Source: Lentinus brumalis
Lineage: Eukaryota > Basidiomycota > Agaricomycetes > Polyporales > Polyporaceae
Reading direction: 5' to 3'
Length of the DNA stretch: 64,000 bases
NCBI GenBank assembly: GCA_001792895.1
Contig: MARA01000002.1
Span: 1,736,001-1,800,000 of the forward strand
Below the pieces are notes generated by a model. That model was not told the origin of the DNA, did no database searches, and was given only the letters and a program-made list of their open reading frames with translations. Position 1 is the stretch's first letter; the number at the start of each line of letters is the position of its first letter. Made by a program: the position numbers and the translations under genes. Positions 57,373-64,000 of the stretch are shown piece by piece.

Positions 57373-60300
57373 ATGCAACCTTCAGCTCAGTCTGCGGCCC
57401 CTTCCAACGTGTCCCTTCCCCTCGTTCGAGGTACTTACATTAAGAAGTACACCTGCGACTGCGCTCGCTACTGCAAGAAACGTCGGACTGTCTCCCACAA
57501 GACGTTCCGCAGGCACCGCGAGCACCGCCGTACTCCGGACGAGGACCTGATTATTTACGTGGACCCTCTCACTGGGGATCCGGTCACCGGGCCCCTCCAT
57601 GTTAGTACACGCACCACGGTTATGTCCTCGTCCCACAGACATGCTGACAGTAACACGTTTAGCCTCCTCCTCCCACGGGACCCGCCGGCAGTGGCTCTGT
57701 TACTGCCCCAGATGCGGGACCCATGGCAACGGTATGTCGCGCCCTTCAATTAACCCTATCATGGTCTCTAATGCTAGCATACTCAGCCGCCTGCCACGCA
57801 ACCAGGGGCTCGGAGGCCTGCCCAGACAATCCCTGGGCCTGGATCTTCCACTGCTAGAGTACGTATGCACGCTACTGCGGCTCCTTGCCAAGCTGACCAG
57901 TGTCATGTAACCAGGTGGAGAGTGAGCTGGAAGATGAGTACGATGACATGCCCGCCCTCGAGCCTATCTCAGATGATGAGGACGACGACGACGAGGGCAA
58001 CGAGGGCGACGACGACGATGATGACGATGAAGGCTCCGAGTCTTCTTCCGACGAAGAAGAAACACAGACTCGCTCGCGCATCCAAACGCCGAGTATCTCG
58101 CGCACGTCGTCGCTTGCTCGTGTCCCCGTTCTCTCTCGCGGCCCGAGTATCCAGCAGACTCCGGCCTCTACCCAGCAGGCCATCGATCCACTCCCCTCCG
58201 TCGCCGAGGATGACATGGACGTCGACCAGATCGATCAGCCTCCTGGCGAAGAGTCTTCTTCTTCGTCGTCCTCGTCTTCGTCCTCGGGCACCGAGCGCGA
58301 GGGGCAGGCCGGGTATACTGAAGATCAAGGGGCTCCCACCAAACCCAGTCGCAAAGAATTCATTGAGGGCGAAGGGTTCATAAACCCTCTGCTCTCTGCG
58401 TCACTGGAAGCCTCGGGTCTTGCGCCGGAGGTCCTGGCACGGCTCCGTTCTCCTGTCCCTACTGTGCGCGAGCTCACGCCAGTTGAACGTGCCGCCATCC
58501 GTATGTACGTTGCCCGTGGCGATGCGTCCGAGGAGAACTACGCAGACAATCGTGCGGCGTTCATGGAGCTGCACCCCGAGGACCCGCTCCCGTCTTATGA
58601 CCAGGTCAAGAAGCTGGTGGCGAACATGACTGGTGTCTCCGCCCTGCGCACAGATATGTGTGCGGACACTTGCGTCGCATTCACGGGGCCCTTCGAGAAG
58701 AATCTCCTTTGTCCCAAGTGCGGCAAGACGCGCTATGACCCCGTCGAGCTGGCGCGTGGTCGTCAGGTCCCGCGTCGGACCTTCGTCACCTTTCCCCTCG
58801 GTCCGCAGCTGCAGGCCATGTGGGCCTCGCCGGAGAACGCTCGCTTGATGAAACATCGGCGTCGGGAGACGGAGAGGATCCAGGCCGAGCTAGCTGCTCC
58901 CGGTGCGAACATCGAGGCTCTCGAGGACATCTACTACGGCCAGGACTATCTCGAGCGCGCGGAGAACTCCAGGGACACTCCTGAGGAGCGCGAGAAGCGG
59001 GAGATTGGGCCTGACGACATGATGTTGATGTTCTCCATCGACGGAGCGCAACTCTACGCCATGAAGGGATCCGACACATGGTTTTACATCTGGATTCTGT
59101 TCGATCTCCCTCCCACTTGTCGCTACAAGAAGCGCTATATCCTGCCCGGCGGTGTCATCGGTGGCCCCAACAAGCCCAAGAGTGTTGACTCGTTCTTGTT
59201 CCCTGGCCTGTACCACCTTGCCGCGCTGCAGCGTGAGGGCCTCGCGATCTGGGACGCGGATGAGGAGCGCCTCTTCCGGTCCTATCTTTATCTGTTCCTC
59301 GTCACCGCGGACTCGCCGGCGATGGCGTATCTCAACGGCCTTGTCGGTCACACCGGGGCACATTGCTGTCGCTTGTACTGCGGTCAGTGCGGGCGGCACA
59401 AGCCCGGGATCGGGATCTACTACCCTGCTCTCACTAGCTATGGGTCTGACGACGATGGACCGCCGAATATCTCCCTCCGGGTCGACCAGGATGCGACCAT
59501 ACGCCCCCAGCTGTACCAGGAGAAGCTTGCGATCGTGCGTGCTGCACGCAGGAAGGTTGACTATGAGAGGGCACGGCTCGCTACCGGCATTGCGAAGCCG
59601 AGCATCTTCTCTGGTCTGCCTCCCACGCGTTTTCTGGGCGTCCCGGGCGGGTTTGTCCTGGATCTCATGCATCTGATCACTCTGAACATGACCGACCTCA
59701 TCGTTCTTCTCCTGCGTGGGACCATGGATGTGGAGGCCCCCGACAACAAGGCGACCTGGGACTTCGCCATCTTTGCCAAGAAGGATCCTTGGAAGGCGCA
59801 TGGAAAGCTGGTCGCTGACTGTGCTCGCTATCTACCAGGGTCTTTCGACCGCCCCCTCGCAACCCCGCTGAGAAGATTCGCTCAGGCTATAAAGCCTGGG
59901 AATTCCTGCTGTATGTCTACGGTCTCCTCCCTGGCCTCCTGCGCGGCATCCTCCCTGAGAAATATTACCGACATTTTTGTTATCTTGTTGCAGGGGTCCG
60001 GATTGTTTTGCAGACGCGCCTCCCACTCCAGCAACTCCCTCTGGCCCATCGCTCGTTTGTCCTGTACGCGGAGGGCTTCGAACAGCTCTACTATCAGTCC
60101 CGGGTGGAGCGTCTTCACTTCGTACGCCCCTGCCTTCATACCCTCACTCATATCGTCCCTGAAGCCTCCCGTATCGGCCCAGGAGCGCTCCATAGCCAGT
60201 GGACTATGGAGAACTTCATCGGAAGTATCACTCGTGAAATCAAGCAGCATGTCACTCCGTATGCTAACGTCTCCGAACGCGCGTTCCGTCGCTGCCAGGT

Positions 60301-61050
60301 CAATTCCCTCAAGGCCATAGACCCTTCCTTCGCCATCGCCGAACCCGGGGTGCCGTCCACTGGCATCGACCTCGGAGACGGTTACGCGTTGCTGCGAGCT
60401 GCGGATCGTGTTGAACGTAATGTCACCAGGGCCGAATCCGCGGCCATCCATGCATTCTTACACGACAACAACATCCCCATGGATGATCCTGGCTGGACTG
60501 CCATCGTGTGTCGCTGGGCGCGCATCAGTATTCCCACCGGGCAGGTCGGCCGCAGCGCCTGGAAGGAGGAGATTCGCGAGGCCAGGGGCAAGGCTCCTCG
60601 GCGCGCACGCATGGTGAAGGTTAGTATGATCCCCTCCCTTCGCAGACTGCCACTGACTGATGTCAACTCCATGTTCAGCTGCGCGGTGATCGCTTTGCCG
60701 AAGTACGCTACTACTTCCAGTTTCGCTACCTCGGAGGTGACCACACCCTGGCAATGATTGCCCCGTTCACCGCTCCTGACCCCGACATCCTCAACTACTC
60801 ACGCAACACAGTCCTCGCTTGCACGTACCCCGGGGACGACGTCCGGGAGGTCATCCCCGTCAAGGACATCATCTCCATCGTCGCAATGGTCCCCCTCCCT
60901 ATGACCCCGGCAGAGGCACAGGAGCCACATGCCGCCACCCACTACGCTGACCGTTACTTCGTCGTCGAGAAGCCCGGCTTGGATATCGCACACATGGCGG
61001 GCCGCGATGACAATCCGAACGTGGATCCCGACGAATTCAACATTGATTAG
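57373..61050 (+). mobile_element. Tnp2-family (CACTA/EnSpm-type) transposase gene, one apparent frameshift
   Basis: Exons 57373-57600, 57663-57731, 57778-57858, 57915-60619, 60679-61050; about 1151 aa. The N-terminus carries a Cys/His cluster (YTCDCARYCKKRRTVSHKTFRRHREH) that looks DNA-binding. Then a poly-acidic tract, poly-Ser, a CPKCGKTRY zinc knuckle and the transposase core: MLMFSIDGAQLY, LFDLPPTCRY, VTADSPAMAYLNGLVGH, HCCRLYCGQCG, DLMHLITLNMTDL. The C-terminal part (HSQWTMENFIGSITREI) resembles the region found downstream of Tnp2 domains. Spliced length 3455 nt, one short. The frame breaks at the C run 59853-59857, after which PAEKIRSGYKAWEFLLY resumes. Apart from that single base the gene has no stops, suggesting recent activity. 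Terminal inverted repeats were not found. Confidence 0.88.
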
Positions 61051-61345
61051 GTTACAGGCATGCAGCTGCCGAATGGTATCTTGTACTTCTAGCCTCTATG
61101 CACGCTTTCACTCTCGTATAGTTCCAGCTCTCGCCTGATTACTGTTGTAACACATACATGATTGCTTCTATGAACTCTTTCCCTCTCATGTACTTCTAGG
61201 CATTGTCCACCGGCGTACAGCAAATCATACATACACACATTGTACAGTCCGGGTCTTCTAGCAATCTGAGTACTTATCGTGTCCATAACCGGCCATGCCC
61301 GTGAAGTCCGCCCCTGCCCAGCTCGCCGCGCTCGCGACCACTTGT

Positions 61346-61587
61346 GCCGTGCGCGAGTGCCGTGCGCGTGAAGTCCTCGCCGTGCGCGAGTGCCGTGTGC
61401 GTGAAGTCCTCGCCGTGCGCGAGTGCCGTGTGCGTGAGGTCCTCGCCGTGCGCGAGTGCCGTGCGCGTGAAGTCCTCGCCGTGCGCGAGTGCCGTGTGCG
61501 TGAGGTCCTCGCCGTGCGCGAGTGCCGTGTGCGTGAAGTCCTCGCCGTGCGCGAGTGCCGTGCGCGTGAGGTCCTCGCCGTGCGCGA
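61346..61587. repeat. 33-bp minisatellite, seven units plus a partial
   Basis: Unit starts at 61346, 61379, 61412, 61445, 61478, 61511 and 61544, with a partial from 61577. Units differ only at a C/T and an A/G position. Since 33 is divisible by three, the array is open on both strands: as an 11-residue repeat VREVLAVRECR-like on plus and TALAHGEDFTH-like on minus. It lies between the transposase stop and the minus-strand gene at 61681. Confidence 0.95.
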
Positions 61588-61680
61588 AAGTCGTCCTCAC
61601 GAGGATGATGGTCGTCAAGAAATGTGGATCATGTAGCAGGCGATAGCTTCCAAGAAAGATTCCACCGAGCGCGCGCATGT

Positions 61681-62472
61681 TCACTCGGCCTCTGAAGTCC
61701 ACAAGCAGGTCTTCTTGGTGGACATACGCCCGGGTGAATGCGCGGAGCGAACACGCTTGGTGTAGAGGCGGGAGGAGGCAGGAGCCACTGCATCAGTAGT
61801 CGGCGATGTGGTGGTCGTGCCAAATTGCTGATGGGTACTAAGAGCGGTGTGGACTTCGGCGGCGAGAGCGCGAACAAGCGGCTCATCGTCTGCTAGTGCC
61901 CCGGAGGGATCGTCCAGGAGAAGAGGCGCGACCTGCCTGGTGAGTGGCTCTTTGAGGACACCGAGCAGAGGTGCCTCAAGGTTGTCCGAGAGGTTGGCAG
62001 CGATGCTAGCGAACACCTCCGCGTGCGAGGCGAAGCCGGGGTCTGCCTTTGCGGGGTCGGACGCATATAGTGAGCTGGTGTGTGGGCTGCTGCTCGAAGG
62101 GAGGGGGCTTGACTCGCGAGAGGAATTGGAGGTCGAGATGGGGGTAGAGATGGGAGTGGGGGAGCTGACCGCACCGAACCAAGGAGATATGGGCTCCTGC
62201 TTGACGTCCCCATAATCCTGCCAATGCAACACCTTCTGCAACGTGCTCGTGAACCCCTGCATCCCCGTAATCATCTCCCCTTCTACTATATAGTAGTCCA
62301 ACGCGTCGTCTCCTCCCGGTCCAGCGAGGAAGCATGCCATGCGAGCCGATTCCTGGGCGAGTTCTTGGAGGGCGTCGATCATAGCGAGTCGCCGCGGTGG
62401 TAAACCGAGACTGCTGAGCTTCTTCTCCAGCTCGGACGCGTCGTGAAGCCAGTCAACAGGAAGTTCAGACAT
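61681..62472 (-). CDS. Orphan protein, 263 residues
   Basis: Single-exon frame from MSELPVDWLHDASEL to the stop at 61681. The first 100 residues look like an alpha-helical fold (LEKKLSSLGLPPRRLAMIDALQELAQES, YYIVEGEMITGMQGF). Then comes a Ser/Pro linker, a second helical part (HAEVFASIAANLSDNLEAPLLGVL) and a basic tail. I do not recognise the family. Its start codon lies 191 nt from the divergent AT-hook-like gene, so they share a promoter region. The minisatellite begins about 95 nt beyond its stop. Confidence 0.65.
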   Translation of the reverse strand: MSELPVDWLHDASELEKKLSSLGLPPRRLAMIDALQELAQESARMACFLAGPGGDDALDYYIVEGEMITGMQGFTSTLQKVLHWQDYGDVKQEPISPWFGAVSSPTPISTPISTSNSSRESSPLPSSSSPHTSSLYASDPAKADPGFASHAEVFASIAANLSDNLEAPLLGVLKEPLTRQVAPLLLDDPSGALADDEPLVRALAAEVHTALSTHQQFGTTTTSPTTDAVAPASSRLYTKRVRSAHSPGRMSTKKTCLWTSEAE

Positions 62473-62663
62473 CGTGGGAGACTGTGTGCCGGTGGTGGAG
62501 AGATGCAGGAGAGGATAGGCGCAATGTGCGATGCGCGAAATGCGACAAGTCTTGCGATCACATGACCTGGCGCGTCTTATGGACGCGACGCGTCGCGCTC
62601 TGTGGCGCCATCTGTCTCTTCCTCTTGCCACCACCACCTGCTTGGTCGCTCGCTCGCTCTCCC
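62473..62663. promoter_or_regulatory. Short bidirectional promoter region
   Basis: 191 nt between divergent start codons of the orphan gene (-) and the AT-hook-like gene (+). Inferred from orientation; no core element recognised. Confidence 0.45.
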
Positions 62664-64000
62664 ATGTATTCTCAAAGCGATGGAACATATATGTCCGGAT
62701 CAAGCTCGCCGTTGCCCGACTTTGTGCAGGGTGCGAGCTCGCCCGGAATGCCAAGTGATATTGCAGGACCATCCTCAGACTTCTCGCCGAGCATGGCAGG
62801 ACAATCGTCTCCTTACCAGGTGAGTCTCAAGCTACGAGATGAATATCTGCTTATATTGACACGAGCAGGCGGCTTCCCTGCCACCCAGCGAGCAAGACTA
62901 CGCTCGGGTGGTGAACGAGCTGCACGATATGAAGCAGCTGTTGTATCAAACAATGTGCGTACTGTAAGGCATCTCATTGATGCAACATGTCGTCTCACTA
63001 TCCCAAGCAGACAAGCACAGACCCAAATTCAGTGAGTGGGACCTATGGGTGCATATATGCGCATGTATGCACCCGACGATCACGCAGATCCCACGCGTCA
63101 AACGCCACCGCGATGCCCATGGGGATGCATATTGCATCAGGTGGAGGTATATTGCCGCATAGAGGTATGCACATTCCGCATCATGCAGGACCGTGATTAC
63201 TCATGTTGTCGTAGTGCCCGTCTCCCTGGCGCCCTTCGTGCAGCCTATGCCCATGGGCCCACCAGCGGCTCCTGCCACTCCCGCTGTTCCCCCAGCAACG
63301 ATGGGTCCAGATGGGAAGCCCATCTATCCGGACCTCTCGCTCCAATTTCCGGAGGTCGGAATGAACGGGGCGTACCTGGTGCTGCCCCGCAGACGGGAGA
63401 ACTATCCACGGGTCCGTATATTGCGTCTCGCACTGACATTGCAACTGACTACGTTGTCGCAGGTTCCATACTTCACACGCCAGCAATACCTGGACCATCT
63501 GAAGACGAACGCAGTGACGGTGCCAGGCCGCACATCAAAGGCCACGCGAGGACGCCCTCGCAAGGAGGCGCTCACTGACGGCGAGGCTAAACTCAGCCTC
63601 CCTTTTGTCACGGACGTATGGGGCAGTCCGATCACTAACGAGCGCGCTGAGTACATCAGAGCGACCGGGCGCTGTTGGTGGCAGACGGCACTCGACAACG
63701 GCCGCGCGCCGGAGACGTGGCGATACGGTGCGAACACGGAGCTCGTTGAGGAGTTCTACAGGCACATGTATGCAAGATTCCCGGAACTGGCCCTTGCAGA
63801 CAACCACTGGAAGCTTGAGTGGATCTGCGTCCACGGCTATCCCAGCTTCAAGCAGGAACGCCGCGCGCAGTTCGAAGCTCTCACTCGGAAGCGCGCTGCA
63901 GCGGCGGAACTCATCAAGGACAAGGACAAGATTGTCGACGTGGAGAAGAGGAAGAAGAAGAAGAAGAACGATGACAAGAAGACCGACAAAGGCAAAGGGA
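62664..64000 (+). CDS. AT-hook-like protein, truncated by window edge
   Basis: Exons 62664-62819, 62869-62954, 63011-63031, 63088-63164, 63215-63411, 63463->64000. The reading frame is unbroken through all junctions. After a Ser/Pro/Met-rich N-terminus and a helix (YARVVNELHDMKQLLYQT) comes a PDLSLQFPEV segment. Then there is an AT-hook-like core (TRGRPRKEA), a folded-looking block (WWQTALDNGRAPETWRYG, LVEEFYRHMYARFPEL, WKLEWICVHGYPSF) and a Lys-rich tail encoded by an AAG repeat at about 63945-63966. DNA binding is inferred from the hook. I have seen no named family for the C-terminal block. The 3' end lies outside the window. Confidence 0.7.

Noticed and set aside
14389..59857. Programmed ribosomal frameshifting as explanation for the frame breaks
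   Set aside because: The breaks lie in unrelated genes, always at plain homopolymers or C/G-rich stretches, with no slippery heptamer plus structure visible; sequence error is simpler.
56524..61340. Terminal inverted repeats CACTA...TAGTG for the Tnp2 element
   Set aside because: No CACTA found on the left in forward orientation and no TAGTG found on the right; element ends stay undefined.
61346..61587. CRISPR-like array
   Set aside because: The units abut with no spacers and the genome is eukaryotic; it is a minisatellite.
61274..61702. Minus-strand repeat protein across the minisatellite
   Set aside because: It overlaps the end of the 61681 gene in another frame and its openness follows from repeat length being a multiple of three; kept only as a repeat.

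Overview
The window comes from a filamentous basidiomycete, most likely a wood-inhabiting Agaricomycete. It is GC-rich. Its genes sit on both strands and are cut by many 46-90 nt introns with GTRNGT donors and YAG acceptors. Gene content fits: F-box/LRR genes, a BTB gene, a KRE6-type GH16 glucan-synthesis protein, a Tnp2-type DNA transposase and Ser-rich proteins. I rebuilt exons by hand from splice signals, reading frame and family knowledge. For most genes the spliced length divides by three, which supports the models.

Layout, left to right. 1-8 kb: an F-box-like gene (-), a membrane-anchored short-chain dehydrogenase (+) and a Ser-rich orphan (+). 8-17 kb: a glutamate-carboxypeptidase-II-like M28 peptidase (-), glycogen branching enzyme (-) and, divergent from it, a transmembrane protein with a spermidine-synthase-like domain (+). 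17-21 kb: a BTB protein (+) and a small HMG-box-like protein (-). 21-26 kb: a tandem array of three paralogous single-pass membrane proteins (-), each with a Trp-rich coiled-coil stalk and a Cys-rich ectodomain. This is the best candidate here for something undescribed. 26-31 kb: a 2OG-Fe(II) dioxygenase (+), a second F-box-like gene (-) and a FIST-like protein (+). 31-45 kb: Vps60/CHMP5 (+), aldehyde dehydrogenase (-), Met2 homoserine acetyltransferase (-), a 932-residue Ser-rich orphan (+), Did2/CHMP1 (-) and a JMJD7-like hydroxylase (+). 46-57 kb: a CASTOR-like ACT-domain protein (+), Kre6/Skn1 (+) and Pex14 (-). 57-64 kb: an almost intact Tnp2 transposase (+), a 33-bp minisatellite, an orphan gene (-) and the 5' part of an AT-hook-like gene running off the right edge.

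Functional links are modest, as expected for a fungal chromosome. Two accessory ESCRT-III subunits, Vps60 and Did2, lie within 11 kb. Carbohydrate storage and wall synthesis (branching enzyme, Kre6), amino-acid supply and sensing (Met2, CASTOR-like) and peroxisome import (Pex14) are housekeeping funct­ions.

A caution runs through the annotation. At least seven otherwise intact genes carry an apparent loss of one base, nearly always in a homopolymer or C/G-rich run. Spliced lengths miss a multiple of three by exactly the expected number of bases. I read these as probable sequencing or assembly deletions, not as pseudogenes. One array member (21.4-22.5 kb) also lacks a start codon and has an in-frame stop, and is a better pseudogene candidate.
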